64,000 nt of DNA, from contig NZ_CP091787.1 in NCBI RefSeq assembly GCF_022024035.1, positions 682,001 through 746,000 of the forward strand. The letters run 5' to 3'. Each line of letters opens with the position of its first letter. The stretch's first letter is position 1. A program made the translations under genes and the position numbers. Positions 54,938 to 63,833 of this stretch are shown one piece after another. The notes under the pieces were generated by a model. The model did not search any database. It had not been told where the DNA came from and was given only the letters and a program-made list of their open reading frames with translations. Origin of the DNA: Prevotella sp. E13-17. Lineage in GTDB: Bacteria > Bacteroidota > Bacteroidia > Bacteroidales > Bacteroidaceae.

Positions 54938-56071
54938 ATGTTTTCTGACGAACTAAAGAATATCAACTGGGACGAGACGACCGAGCGTATTGCACGGATG
55001 ACCGATGCCGACGTGCGCCGGGCATTAGGTAAGAGTCGTCTGGACGTGAACGACTTCATGGCTTTGCTCTCGCCCGCTGCCGAGCCTTATCTGGAGACGA
55101 TGGCCCGACTGTCACGCCGTTACACCGAGGAGCGCTTCGGGCGCACCATGTCGATGTTTATTCCCCTCTACATCACTAACTCGTGTTCTAACTCATGTGT
55201 CTATTGCGGGTTCCACCGCGAGAACCCGATGGCGCGCACAATTCTCACCCCCGAGCAGATTGAGGATGAGTATAAGGCCATCAAGCAGTTGGCGCCTTTC
55301 GAGAATATACTGCTGGTCACGGGCGAGAATCCTGCCAAAGCGGGCGTGCCCTATCTGGCCAAGGCCATTGATATCGCCAAGCGATACTTCTCGAACATCA
55401 AGATAGAGGTGATGCCACTCAAGATGGAAGACTATCGGGAACTGACACACCATGGACTGAACGGTGTCATCTGTTTCCAGGAGACCTATAACCGTGAGCA
55501 CTATCAGCTGTATCATCCACGTGGCATGAAGAGTCGTTTTGAGTGGCGCTGCGATGGGTTCGACCGGATGGGACAGGCTGGTGTGCACTCCATCGGTATG
55601 GGCGTACTCATTGGACTGGAGAAAGAGTGGCGTACCGACGTGACGATGATGGCTCACCACCTGCGCTACTTGCAGAAGCACTACTGGCGCACCAAGTACT
55701 CTATCAACTTCCCTCGCATGCGCCCGGCACAGAACGAGGGGTTCCAGCCTAACTGCTTCATGACCGATCGTGAGCTGGCACAGTCCACCTTCGCCATGCG
55801 TATCTTCGATCACGACGTGGATATCTCTTACTCTACCCGTGAGCCTGCTTATATACGTGACAACATGTGTACGCTGGGTGTGACCACCATGTCGGCAGAA
55901 AGCCATGTGAATCCTGGTGGCTACCACACCTATCCACAGGCACTGGAGCAGTTCTCGGTGAGCGATGAGCGCACGGCCAGGGTGATCAACGCCCGACTGA
56001 AAGAGTTGGGGCGCGAGCCTGTGTGGAAAGATTGGGATGCTTCGTTCGATTATGTTAATCGTGCCGTATGA
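54938..56071 (+). CDS. thiH: 2-iminoacetate synthase ThiH
   Basis: 377 residues from the ATG at 54938, which has a purine-rich stretch before it and gives the standard length; an in-frame start at 54902 would overlap thiF. Radical-SAM tyrosine lyase producing dehydroglycine for ThiG. Motif C-S-N-S-C-V-Y-C-G-F (CxxxCxxC, near residue 82) binds the cluster. Its presence and the absence of thiO show the oxygen-independent route, as expected for an anaerobe. Confidence 0.95.
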   Translation: MFSDELKNINWDETTERIARMTDADVRRALGKSRLDVNDFMALLSPAAEPYLETMARLSRRYTEERFGRTMSMFIPLYITNSCSNSCVYCGFHRENPMARTILTPEQIEDEYKAIKQLAPFENILLVTGENPAKAGVPYLAKAIDIAKRYFSNIKIEVMPLKMEDYRELTHHGLNGVICFQETYNREHYQLYHPRGMKSRFEWRCDGFDRMGQAGVHSIGMGVLIGLEKEWRTDVTMMAHHLRYLQKHYWRTKYSINFPRMRPAQNEGFQPNCFMTDRELAQSTFAMRIFDHDVDISYSTREPAYIRDNMCTLGVTTMSAESHVNPGGYHTYPQALEQFSVSDERTARVINARLKELGREPVWKDWDASFDYVNRAV

Positions 56072-56604
56072 CAATTGTTATAACCCGTCCAGACTTCTTT
56101 GATGGTGAAGCAGAGCGCATCACCGAACTGCTGCACAGCGGCAGGGCTGACTTAGTGCATATCAGAAAGCCACAAGCCAGTCGTGAAGAGATGATGCGAT
56201 TACTAATAGCGTTGCCAGGTGACATCTACGACCGGCTGGTGTTGCACGATCATCATCAGTTGGCCGTAGTATGTCATTTACATGGCGTCCACTTGAACAG
56301 TCGCAATCCGCAGCCACCGGCAGGATGGACTGGGACTGTCAGCATTTCGTGTCACTCGTTCCAAGAGTTGGCCGAGTGTCGTCGCAAGCCCTATGACTAT
56401 ATGTGCCTGAGCCCCATCTTTGACAGTATTTCGAAAGAAGGGTATCGCTCTGCTTTTACGCGTGAACAGATAGCAGAAGCCAGAGCAAAGGGAATCATCG
56501 ACGAACGTGTGATGGCGCTGGGTGGCGTGACGTTTGACAGAGTGGAAGAGGTGATGGAAATGGGCTTCGGAGGAGCCATGATACTGGGCGACGCATGGAG
56601 ATAG
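56068..56604 (+). CDS. Second ThiE-family protein (TenI-like)
   Basis: 178 residues, about 30 shorter than ThiE. It keeps the fold marks A-D-L-V-H-I-R-K-P, V-L-H-D-H-H, G-V-H-L-N, S-C-H-S-F-Q-E and A-L-G-G-V-T, but the pyrimidine-binding Q-L-R-x-K region is changed to H-I-R-K. C-H-S near the middle is typical of TenI thiazole tautomerases. Most likely it isomerises the thiazole product of ThiG before ThiE uses it; a second thiamine phosphate synthase is the alternative. Overlaps thiH and thiD. Confidence 0.78.
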   Translation: MTIVITRPDFFDGEAERITELLHSGRADLVHIRKPQASREEMMRLLIALPGDIYDRLVLHDHHQLAVVCHLHGVHLNSRNPQPPAGWTGTVSISCHSFQELAECRRKPYDYMCLSPIFDSISKEGYRSAFTREQIAEARAKGIIDERVMALGGVTFDRVEEVMEMGFGGAMILGDAWR

Positions 56605-57332
56605 TACTGAGCATAGCAGGCAGTGACAGCAGTGCTGGTGCCGGCATTCAACAAGACTTGAAAACCATCACGGCGTTGGGATGCTATGGGGCCACGGTGA
56701 TAACGGCGGTCACATCGCAGAACACCATGGGGGTGCAAGATGTGATGGCTGTGCCTCAGCAGGTGGTGATGAGCCAGATGACGTCGGTCTTGTCTGACCT
56801 CGACGTCAAGGCTGTGAAGATTGGCATGGTTCCTAATAGGGAGGTGGCGGAAGGTATTGTGGAGGTGTTGGAAAGGTTCGCTTGTGAAAACATTGTCTAT
56901 GACCCAGTCATGATATCTACAAGTGGCACGCGGTTGATGACAGATGATTGTATATCGTATGTGCAGCACCACTTAATGCCGCTCTGCACACTTGTCACAC
57001 CGAACATCCCTGAGGCTGCTGTGCTCGATCTGCAGGCATTGCATGACGCTGGCGTCGCCTATCTTGTGAAGGGCGGTCATGCTGATGGCGAGGAGATGAC
57101 CGACAGACTGTATCTGGCTGATGGCGCACAACGAGTGTTCTCTTCGGCTAAAATTGCAACGACCAACCTGCATGGAACGGGGTGTACGCTCTCAAGTGCT
57201 ATAGCAACCTTTTTAGCCAAAGGTGCATCACTGACCGAGGCTGTTGCTCTGGCAAAGGAACATATAAAAAGGGCCATTCTCGCGGGGCGTCACCTTGGCG
57301 TGGGTCACGGGAATGGTCCTTTATGGTTTTAA
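56595..57332 (+). CDS. thiD: Hydroxymethylpyrimidine phosphate kinase ThiD
   Basis: 245 residues. Ribokinase fold: S-I-A-G-S-D-S-S-A-G-A-G-I-Q-Q-D-L-K-T at the start, Y-D-P-V-M-I-S-T-S-G in the middle and L-H-G-T-G-C-T-L-S-S-A near the C-terminus with the catalytic Cys/anion-hole region. It makes the pyrimidine pyrophosphate for ThiE. Last gene of the operon, overlapping the previous gene by ten bases and converging on cmk. Confidence 0.95.
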   Translation: MEIVLSIAGSDSSAGAGIQQDLKTITALGCYGATVITAVTSQNTMGVQDVMAVPQQVVMSQMTSVLSDLDVKAVKIGMVPNREVAEGIVEVLERFACENIVYDPVMISTSGTRLMTDDCISYVQHHLMPLCTLVTPNIPEAAVLDLQALHDAGVAYLVKGGHADGEEMTDRLYLADGAQRVFSSAKIATTNLHGTGCTLSSAIATFLAKGASLTEAVALAKEHIKRAILAGRHLGVGHGNGPLWF

Positions 57333-57344
57333 GAGTACCTTTTC

Positions 57345-58037
57345 TTATTTGTTGATGGCCTCGTTATAGCGCTCCATCAACCATTCGTCTTGCTCGGGAA
57401 TGGTCATGTGGCTGTTGTCGAGCAAGAGGGCATCGTCAGCCTGACGAAGGGGCGACACCTCACGATGAGAGTCGATGTAGTCGCGCTCCTGCACATTCTT
57501 CAGAATGTCGGCATAGTCGGCAGGCATTCCTTTTTCCTTTAACTCATCGAAGCGACGCTGTGCACGAACCTCGGCCGAGGCGGTCACAAAGATCTTCAGT
57601 TCGGCATCGGGGAACACCACGGTGCCGATGTCGCGTCCGTCCATCACGACGCCTTTGTCCTTGCCCATCTGCTGCTGTTGTGCCACCATTGCCTCGCGCA
57701 CAAAACCCAGTGTGGCGATGGGTGACACATGGTTGCTCACCTCCAGCGAACGAATCTCCTGTTCCACGCACTCACCGTTGAGGTAGGTGTCAGGGCGGCC
57801 GGTCTCAGCATTTAGTTGGAACGATATGCTGATGTTGGCCATCTGTTGTTTCAACTCGTCGGTCTTGATGCTGCCATCCTCGCAAAACAGATTGTTGCGC
57901 AAGGCATAGAGGGTGACCGAACGGTACATGGCACCGGTATCTACATAGATATAGCCCAGTTTGCGAGCCAGTGCCTTTGCCATCGTGCTCTTACCACATG
58001 ATGAGTGGCCATCGATGGCTATCGTAATCTTTTTCAT
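57345..58037 (-). CDS. cmk: Cytidylate kinase
   Basis: 230 residues, usual length. P-loop G-H-S-S-C-G-K-S-T near residue 9, Y-V-D-T-G-A-M-Y-R and the [11 protein letters not shown] lid region. It phosphorylates CMP and dCMP. Its start overlaps the stop of porQ (four bases), and the porQ-cmk order is known from other Bacteroidetes such as Porphyromonas. Confidence 0.96.
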   Translation of the reverse strand: MKKITIAIDGHSSCGKSTMAKALARKLGYIYVDTGAMYRSVTLYALRNNLFCEDGSIKTDELKQQMANISISFQLNAETGRPDTYLNGECVEQEIRSLEVSNHVSPIATLGFVREAMVAQQQQMGKDKGVVMDGRDIGTVVFPDAELKIFVTASAEVRAQRRFDELKEKGMPADYADILKNVQERDYIDSHREVSPLRQADDALLLDNSHMTIPEQDEWLMERYNEAINK

Positions 58038-58978
58038 AGTGTATAGCTGAAATTAATGATTAATGAAGTGCTACTAACATGATATTTGCCATAGGCAACG
58101 TGCAACTTGAGGCGCTCTAACGACATACCTGCACCCAATGACAAACCAGCACCGTGTGAGGATGTATCTTCGCCGGCGTTGATCTTCATCTCTGAGGCAC
58201 GCATGCCATTATAGCCAGCGGCAACATAAAACTGATCGGTGAGCAACAGGTCGGCACCGAGCACCACGTGCTTGCCAATGCCATATTCCCAGTCGTTCAG
58301 TCGTACCAGTGTTGCCGAGAAGCGCAGGGGCGAACCAATCAGTCGTTTGGTGACACCCAGTTGCAGGTCGAGTGGGATGCGCTCGAAGTCGTCTTCGTAG
58401 GCTTTAATCTGCCCACCCAGGTTGCGTGCCACAGCACCGATGCCCCATTGTGACGCTTCGTCGAAGTAGTGCAGTCCCAGGTCAACAGCCACTGCCATTG
58501 AGTTATAGTTGCCAATATATGAGGCTGCCCACTTGGCAGTGATGCCACCGCTGAGATGTTCGGAAAGTCCGTAAGCAAAGGTGCCACCCAATGCAAAATC
58601 GTTGGCACGGAAAGTGCCAGTCTCTTGATGGTCGTAGGTGGTCTGTTTCATCTCTCCGAACGAGATGAAGCGTCCCTGTATTCCCCATGTGCTTCTTTCG
58701 CCTAAAGCACGCGTATAAGAGGCCGAACCAGTGAGCGTCCCTTGCATATACGTCATCATGTTCAGGTTCATGGTGCGGTCTGTCACATTGTTGATAAGGG
58801 CGGGGTTGTGGAATACCAGTGAGGCATCGTCTTCGTCTATCGACACATTGTCACCGCCCAGCGCAGCAACATGGGCACTGACAGGCAACCGCAGGAAGTT
58901 GAATGCGGTCTCACTGTCTTGGGCCTTCGCCCATAGGGTGAAGACCGACAACAGGCATAACAGAACGGTTCTTCTCAT
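58034..58978 (-). CDS. porQ: Type IX secretion system protein PorQ
   Basis: 314 residues, signal peptide ending at about residue 19. A 14-strand FadL/PorV-like outer-membrane barrel: the front reads [18 protein letters not shown], then [10 protein letters not shown], typical of PorQ/PorV. PorQ with PorZ and PorU forms the attachment complex that processes type IX cargo. This supports the view that the K-G-x-Y ... G-K-K-tail proteins here are type IX cargo. Pairs with cmk as in Porphyromonas. Confidence 0.9.
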   Translation of the reverse strand: MRRTVLLCLLSVFTLWAKAQDSETAFNFLRLPVSAHVAALGGDNVSIDEDDASLVFHNPALINNVTDRTMNLNMMTYMQGTLTGSASYTRALGERSTWGIQGRFISFGEMKQTTYDHQETGTFRANDFALGGTFAYGLSEHLSGGITAKWAASYIGNYNSMAVAVDLGLHYFDEASQWGIGAVARNLGGQIKAYEDDFERIPLDLQLGVTKRLIGSPLRFSATLVRLNDWEYGIGKHVVLGADLLLTDQFYVAAGYNGMRASEMKINAGEDTSSHGAGLSLGAGMSLERLKLHVAYGKYHVSSTSLIINFSYTL

Positions 58979-58999
58979 TGTTTATTCCGAAATTGACGG

Positions 59000-59007
59000 C
59001 AAATATA
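59000..59007 (-). promoter_or_regulatory. porQ-cmk promoter -7 box
   Basis: On the minus strand TATATTTG, 22 bases before the porQ start. Confidence 0.65.
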
Positions 59008-59072
59008 CAAAAAATATATGCCATTACTTTATTATAACGTGTTATTTTATGATTTATTTCGGAATAGTTTTG

Positions 59073-59080
59073 TATATTTG
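59073..59080 (+). promoter_or_regulatory. -7 box of the barrel-protein gene
   Basis: TATATTTG, about 65 bases before the ATG at 59148; divergent from the porQ promoter. Confidence 0.65.
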
Positions 59081-59147
59081 CAGCCGAAGCCTGTTTCTTT
59101 ACGGGTTTTTCATTGAGAAAAGTAACTAATTAATAATGTGTATAATC

Positions 59148-59837
59148 ATGGGAAATATCAAGAAACTGTTGTTTGTATTTGTTGCATTGATGCTGGCAAC
59201 CACCACTGTTCATGCTCAGACTCACAAGTATTACGACACCAAACATGAGGTTGGCGTCTCGGTTGGTGTTGGTGCTAATACGGAGATTATTGGTGCTATC
59301 GGCGATGCTGTAGAGATTGTAACTACCAATGTGGTACTGCCTATATTGACGGGGGGCTACAGTCTTGAGAGTCAGAAATACACCTATGGCGATGCGTCCT
59401 ATTATCCGACGGTTGCTGTGGAGTATTATTATCATGTTAATAGAGTCATTGGCCTGGGTGGCATCATGGCCTACAACGGAATGAGTCGCGATATGTTTGT
59501 CACGGTAAAGGATAATAATACCGGCGCACGAAGTACGCAAAAGACGGGCGTGGCCAAGCGTCATAACTTCAGCATCATTCCTACGGCTAAGTTCGATTGG
59601 TTGCGCAAAAAGAACTTTGGCATGTATTCAAAGTTGGGTGTTGGTGTCAGTTTCCTCAATGAGAGTCAGAAAGATGATGCAGCAGGTGGAACAGACTATA
59701 GCAACACCGATGCCGTTGTCAACTTCCAGTGTTCGCTTTTAGGCATAGAAGTGGGAAGTCAGCGTTTGCGTGGTTTTGTTGAGGCGGGTGTTGGCGAACG
59801 TGGTATCTTCTCTGCTGGACTGCAATATAAATTTTAA
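59148..59837 (+). CDS. Outer-membrane beta-barrel protein
   Basis: 229 residues from the ATG at 59148; the ATG at 59136 adds four residues before an otherwise normal signal peptide ending at V-H-A-Q. The rest is alternating beta strands with aromatic residues near strand ends and a terminal Phe (L-Q-Y-K-F), as in small 8- to 10-strand outer-membrane barrels. Function not recognised. It is a single gene between porQ and the tRNA region; copy 1 of the duplicated hairpin follows and can end its transcript. Confidence 0.8.
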   Translation: MGNIKKLLFVFVALMLATTTVHAQTHKYYDTKHEVGVSVGVGANTEIIGAIGDAVEIVTTNVVLPILTGGYSLESQKYTYGDASYYPTVAVEYYYHVNRVIGLGGIMAYNGMSRDMFVTVKDNNTGARSTQKTGVAKRHNFSIIPTAKFDWLRKKNFGMYSKLGVGVSFLNESQKDDAAGGTDYSNTDAVVNFQCSLLGIEVGSQRLRGFVEAGVGERGIFSAGLQYKF

Positions 59838-59896
59838 ATAGAAAAAACGCCAAGCTCATGCTTGACGTTTTTTGTTTGCGGAGAGAACAGGATTCG
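59838..59896. repeat. Duplicated tRNA-tail plus terminator block, copy 1
   Basis: 59 bases identical (apart from one T in a T run) to 59968-60027. It contains a terminator hairpin (CGCCAAGC/GCTTGACG at about 59847-59870, with T and A runs on either side) and the last 17 bases of the tRNA-Ser gene (GGAGAGAACAGGATTCG, 59880-59896). Beyond that the sequence is unrelated to the tRNA. Confidence 0.88.
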
Positions 59897-59967
59897 TGCT
59901 CGACCTGTAAGGGCGCTTTCACAAAGCAAAGCGACTGAAAGAACCGTGAGAACCTGTTGTCAACGCA

Positions 59968-60027
59968 ATAGAAAAAACGCCAAGCTCATGCTTGACGTTT
60001 TTTTGTTTGCGGAGAGAACAGGATTCG
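59968..60027. repeat. Duplicated tRNA-tail plus terminator block, copy 2 (true tRNA end)
   Basis: Second copy, continuous with the intact tRNA-Ser gene. Its hairpin pairs better on the minus strand and ends the tRNA transcript there. The 71 bases between the copies (59897-59967) hold no gene, only a small hairpin CGCTTT/AAAGCG. Confidence 0.88.
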
Positions 60028-60097
60028 AACCTGCGAACCGGTTTTGCCGGTTACACGCTTTCCAGGCGTGCCTCTTCAACCACTCGAGCACCTCTCC
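60011..60097 (-). tRNA. tRNA-Ser (anticodon GGA)
   Basis: 87 bases. On the minus strand the acceptor arm GGAGAGG pairs with TCTCTCC (last pair G-U); the anticodon stem CACGC/GCGTG holds the loop CTGGAAA, anticodon GGA. A long variable arm (AACCGG/CCGGTT) is typical of tRNA-Ser. The T arm contains GGTTCGAATCC. CCA is not encoded. Confidence 0.95.
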
Positions 60098-60158
60098 TTT
60101 TACAATGCGAGTGCAAAGATACTAATTAGTGAGCAAAACACAAAATAAAAGTGATTAT

Positions 60159-60950
60159 TTATTTTGCCTTAAACACTCTTTCCACATTTTCTGTAGTCTG
60201 CCTGCCAATCTCCTTTTCGCTCACGCCGTAGCTCTTGGCTAAAAGTGCGATAATGTGTGGAATATAGGCACTCTCGTTTCGTTGTCCACGCATGGGAACG
60301 GGCGCCATATAGGGCGCATCGGTTTCCAGTACCAGACGGTCGAGTGGGACAGCTGCTGGCAGAACCTCGGGCAGATGACTCTTTTTAAATGTAGATACAC
60401 CACCGATGCCCAACACAAACTGCGGGAACTGTAGCAGCTCGCGCGCCTCTATCTCGTTGCCTGTGAAGCAGTGAAACACACCGCCTGGCAATTCGTCGGC
60501 ATAGCGCTTTAGAATGGCAATCATCTCGTTTTGTGCCTTTCTGCAATGAATCATCAGTGGCAGTCTGGTTTCTACAGACCAACGGACCTGTTCCTCGAAG
60601 GCTTCCAGTTGTTCCTGCTCAAACTCCCGACTCCAGTAGAAGTCCAGTCCCACCTCGCCTATAGCCAGTACCTTTTGCCTGTTGGCATCCAGCAGTTGGC
60701 GTATCGCTCTCAACTGCTCTTGCCAGTCGGCATGCACCTCCTCAGGATGCAGTCCGACCATTGGGTAGAGGAAATCCGGATGACGGTCGCAAAGTGCCAG
60801 AATACGTTGTGAAGAAGCAAGATCGATGGCTGGTATGAAGAGGGCGGTGGCTCCTGCTTCACGAGCACGATCCATCACCTCTTGGCGGTCGGCATCAAAC
60901 TCCTCGCCATCGATGTGTATATGCGTATCAATGAAGTTTAAGTCCATCAT
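60159..60950 (-). CDS. tatD: TatD-family metal-dependent deoxyribonuclease
   Basis: 263 residues. Metallo-TIM-barrel marks: D-T-H-I-H-I-D near the start, G-E-V-G-L-D-F-Y, L-M-I-H-C-R-K-A, F-H-C-F-T-G and L-E-T-D-A-P-Y, which together bind two metal ions. The family acts as a 3'-5' DNA exonuclease with roles in DNA repair and turnover. The next gene, a polyprenyl synthase, ends at 60951, so the two are abutting and probably co-transcribed. Confidence 0.93.
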   Translation of the reverse strand: MMDLNFIDTHIHIDGEEFDADRQEVMDRAREAGATALFIPAIDLASSQRILALCDRHPDFLYPMVGLHPEEVHADWQEQLRAIRQLLDANRQKVLAIGEVGLDFYWSREFEQEQLEAFEEQVRWSVETRLPLMIHCRKAQNEMIAILKRYADELPGGVFHCFTGNEIEARELLQFPQFVLGIGGVSTFKKSHLPEVLPAAVPLDRLVLETDAPYMAPVPMRGQRNESAYIPHIIALLAKSYGVSEKEIGRQTTENVERVFKAK

Positions 60951-61925
60951 CTATTTCTTGCGCTTCATCATCTCGTCGGTATAGTTCAGCAACAGTTGTT
61001 TACGTTCTTCGCTGACGTTGACCTTAGCCAGATACTTGCGACATTCGTTGAAGTAGTAGTTGATTTTTTCCTCACACAGCTGACGAATGCCAATTTCGTC
61101 GTAGAGCGCTGTCACGGCATGTACTTTTTCCTCGCGGTCAAACTCCTTAGCCTCAATCCAGTGCATCAGTTCGCTGCGCTGCTTATCGTTGGCGCGGTTC
61201 ACTGCATTGATGAGCATGTAGGTCTTTTTGTTGGAGGTGATGTCACCGCCAATAGCTTTGCCAAAAACTGCGGGGTCGCCATACACATCGAGCAGGTCGT
61301 CTTGCAGTTGGAATGCTAATCCCAGCTGCTCGCCAAACTTATAGAGATGATAAGTGTCCTCTTCGGAGGCATCGGCCAGGATGGCTCCAATCTTGGTGGC
61401 ACAGGCCAGTAGTACGCTGGTCTTCAAGCGAATCATCTCAATATATTCTTCTTCGGTGACGTCGTTGCGCGTCTCGAAGGTCATGTCGTACTCTTGTCCT
61501 TCGCCAATCTCGAGTGCTGTTTCGGTGAACACCTCCAGTACGGCCTGCAGATGTCGCGCATCACATTGCATCATGCGCTGATAGGCCAGCACCAGCATCG
61601 AGTCGCCCGAGAGGATGGCCTTGTTAGCATCCCACTTCTTGTGCACCGTCTTATGACCGCGACGCAGGTCGGCATTGTCCATCAGGTCGTCGTGCAGCAA
61701 GGTGTAGTTATGATAGGTCTCCAAACCCAAGGCGGGCATCATGATGTCTTCGGGCTGGTCTTTGTATAGTTGGTAGGCAAGGAGCATCAGCACCGGACGG
61801 ATGCGCTTTCCTCCAAGAGACAGCACATAGCTGATGGGGTCGTAGAGTGATGTGGGCTTTCGGTCATAGCTCATGCCGTCGAGGGCGGCGTTTACTTTCT
61901 TTAGAATGTCGTTTGCGTTCAACAT
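60951..61925 (-). CDS. Trans-polyprenyl diphosphate synthase
   Basis: 324 residues. The first Asp-rich motif L-L-H-D-D-L-M-D, with N-A-D-L-R-R-G after it, and the second L-Q-D-D-L-L-D-V-Y-G-D bind magnesium-diphosphate. G-G-K-R-I-R-P is the IPP-binding segment. It chains isopentenyl units into farnesyl, geranylgeranyl or longer diphosphates; length cannot be decided from these motifs alone. Lies between tonB and tatD. Confidence 0.93.
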   Translation of the reverse strand: MLNANDILKKVNAALDGMSYDRKPTSLYDPISYVLSLGGKRIRPVLMLLAYQLYKDQPEDIMMPALGLETYHNYTLLHDDLMDNADLRRGHKTVHKKWDANKAILSGDSMLVLAYQRMMQCDARHLQAVLEVFTETALEIGEGQEYDMTFETRNDVTEEEYIEMIRLKTSVLLACATKIGAILADASEEDTYHLYKFGEQLGLAFQLQDDLLDVYGDPAVFGKAIGGDITSNKKTYMLINAVNRANDKQRSELMHWIEAKEFDREEKVHAVTALYDEIGIRQLCEEKINYYFNECRKYLAKVNVSEERKQLLLNYTDEMMKRKK

Positions 61926-61942
61926 AATCTCTATTGCTTTTT

Positions 61943-62638
61943 TTACAATTTAAATATTACGGGGATGCACACCTTGGTGCGACAGGGCTTTCCATCCTGA
62001 ATGCCGGCAGTCCAGCGGGGCATGGTGCGCAGTACGCGCAGTACCTCGTGATCGCAGGCTGGATGAAAAGAAGAAACCACCTTGACGTCGGTCACCGAAC
62101 CGTCTTTGTTGACGATGAACTCTGCCACCACCTTACCTTGTTTCTTGGCTTGTTGCAGGTTGGCAGGATATTTCAGGTTGCGTGTGAGCCATTTCATAAA
62201 CTCCACCGGACCACCGGGAAACTGTGGCAGATCCTCAACCACTCGGAAACTCACAGCCTCTTCGTCGGGTGGGGGAGGCGGTTCCATCTCGTCATCCACG
62301 GCATCCATGTCGCTGCTGAGGTCAGTCTCTACAGGCTCTTCGTCCGTCTGTGGCTTGTTGTCTTGCGTTTGGTCGTCGGGCTTCACCACCAGCTTCATCG
62401 TGGGCTTTGGCTCAGCCTTGGGCGCCAGCGCCAGCTCATCCTCTGTTCTCATCAGCGACGAGAGGTCTTCATCGTTGGACAACATCTCCAGCAGATCCGG
62501 GTCGTCAAGGGGGTCGTCGGGGGTTATCGTGTACTCTAATGCCACGAACAAGCAAGCCAACGCAACAATCAGTCCCAGCAGGAACCGTTCGGTGCGCTTG
62601 CCTTCCAAATCAGCCTTATCGCTCTTCTTTATCTCCAT
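61943..62638 (-). CDS. TonB-family energy-transducing protein
   Basis: 231 residues from the ATG at 62638 (coding strand M-E-I-K-K-S-D-K); a longer frame from 62713 would overlap the divergent promoter. One membrane helix at about 20-40, a long acidic/proline linker (about 55-135) crossing the periplasm, and the TonB C-terminal domain at about 140-231 (F-P-G-G-P-V-E-F-M-K-W-L ... G-K-V-V-A-E-F-I-V-N-K-D-G-S-V-T-D-V-K). It drives TonB-dependent uptake such as that of the SusC transporters. Confidence 0.92.
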   Translation of the reverse strand: MEIKKSDKADLEGKRTERFLLGLIVALACLFVALEYTITPDDPLDDPDLLEMLSNDEDLSSLMRTEDELALAPKAEPKPTMKLVVKPDDQTQDNKPQTDEEPVETDLSSDMDAVDDEMEPPPPPDEEAVSFRVVEDLPQFPGGPVEFMKWLTRNLKYPANLQQAKKQGKVVAEFIVNKDGSVTDVKVVSSFHPACDHEVLRVLRTMPRWTAGIQDGKPCRTKVCIPVIFKL

Positions 62639-62646
62639 TGACGCGG

Positions 62647-62654
62647 CAAAGGTA
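62647..62654 (-). promoter_or_regulatory. tonB promoter -7 box
   Basis: On the minus strand TACCTTTG, only 8 bases before the start codon used above, so the leader is short or the transcript nearly leaderless. Confidence 0.6.
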
Positions 62655-62697
62655 CTATTTTTCTTTTTAATTACGACATCTTTTGAAATATTATTAT

Positions 62698-62705
62698 TAC
62701 CTTTG
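62698..62705 (+). promoter_or_regulatory. exbB promoter -7 box
   Basis: TACCTTTG, 22 bases before the ATG at 62728. It faces the identical tonB box, 43 bases apart. Confidence 0.62.
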
Positions 62706-62727
62706 CCACGCAAAACGAAAAAAGATT

Positions 62728-63519
62728 ATGAAAAAGTTTTTGTTTATACTTGTCGTACTCCTGCTGACCATCGCCGCAGGCGAAATCATGGCGCAAGACA
62801 GTCTGGCTAATATCTCTGTCGAAGAGATGGTTGGCGAAGAGGATATGGCTGCCTTGCAGGAGATGGCCGATGGCGACATGAGTTTCCACCAGCAGCTGAA
62901 GACCAAGTTTGTGGAAGGCACGGCCGGCTTTATGTCGCTGGTAGCCATTGCACTGGTGCTGGGCATGGCTGTCTGCATTGAGCGCATCATCTATCTGACA
63001 CTGTCGGAAATCAACGCAAAGAAACTGTTGGAGGACATCGAGAAGAAGGTGGAATCCGACGATGTAGAGGGCGCCAAGACCCTGTGTCGTAACACACGCG
63101 GTCCTGTTGCCAGCATCTGCTATCAGGGACTGATGCATGTGAAAGACAGCATGGACACCATCGAACGATCTGTGATGAGCTATGGCTCGGTACAGACAGC
63201 CAAGTTGGAGAAGGGCTGTTCGTGGATACGTCTGTTTATTGCCATCGCCCCTTCGTTGGGTTTCTTGGGTACCGTGATCGGTATGGTGATGGCCTTCGAC
63301 CAGATACAAGAGGCTGGCGATACCAATGCCACGATTGTGGCATCGGGCATGAAGGTAGCCCTGATTACCACCATCTTTGGTATTATCGTTGCGCTGATTC
63401 TGCAGTTGTTCTATAACTTCATTCTTTCTAAGATAGAGCATCTGACCTCGCAGATGGAAGAATCGGCTGTTTCGCTGCTTGATATTATCTCAGAACAAAA
63501 GTCAAAGCAAGGGAAATGA
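62728..63519 (+). CDS. exbB: MotA/TolQ/ExbB-family proton channel protein
   Basis: 263 residues from the ATG at 62728; upstream in-frame starts would remove the leader from its promoter. A signal-like helix at about 1-23, then a periplasmic segment, membrane helix at about 72-90, cytoplasmic domain, and two more helices (S-L-G-F-L-G-T-V-I-G-M-V and T-I-F-G-I-I-V-A-L-I), the P-x-x-G-x-x-G-T-V-x-G pattern of ExbB. With ExbD it feeds proton-motive force to TonB. It overlaps the next gene by ATGA. Confidence 0.92.
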   Translation: MKKFLFILVVLLLTIAAGEIMAQDSLANISVEEMVGEEDMAALQEMADGDMSFHQQLKTKFVEGTAGFMSLVAIALVLGMAVCIERIIYLTLSEINAKKLLEDIEKKVESDDVEGAKTLCRNTRGPVASICYQGLMHVKDSMDTIERSVMSYGSVQTAKLEKGCSWIRLFIAIAPSLGFLGTVIGMVMAFDQIQEAGDTNATIVASGMKVALITTIFGIIVALILQLFYNFILSKIEHLTSQMEESAVSLLDIISEQKSKQGK

Positions 63520-63827
63520 TAGACGTCATACTCTATACCATCTACATCCTGTTGGCCGTGGGCATTGGGCTTGCATTGTGGTCGGCACTGCGTCATGTAC
63601 GTGTGACACCGCTGATGCTGGGCGTAGCAGCAGGCATGTTGATCATCCTGACGCTGACCTATTTTCTGGCCGACACCACACCGCTGACCATCAATGGCCG
63701 TACGTTTGATGATGAGTTCTGGTTGCGCGTCAGCGACATGCTCATTTGGACATCGGTTGTGCTGATGCTGATAGCAGTCTTGGGTGTTGTGATCAGCGCC
63801 ACGGGGTTGGGACGTAAACTAAAGTAA
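63516..63827 (+). CDS. Small membrane protein between exbB and exbD
   Basis: 103 residues with three predicted membrane helices (about 2-25, 30-52 and 73-95). No catalytic motif seen. It overlaps exbB by four bases and precedes exbD by six bases, so it is made in step with the channel. A similar small protein often sits in this place in Bacteroidetes, and an accessory role in the ExbBD complex is inferred. Confidence 0.75.
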   Translation: MIDVILYTIYILLAVGIGLALWSALRHVRVTPLMLGVAAGMLIILTLTYFLADTTPLTINGRTFDDEFWLRVSDMLIWTSVVLMLIAVLGVVISATGLGRKLK

Positions 63828-63833
63828 TTGATC

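Noticed and set aside
59862..60125. 87-residue open frame over the tRNA-Ser region
   Set aside because: It reads through the antisense of a tRNA and its terminator, a familiar false frame.
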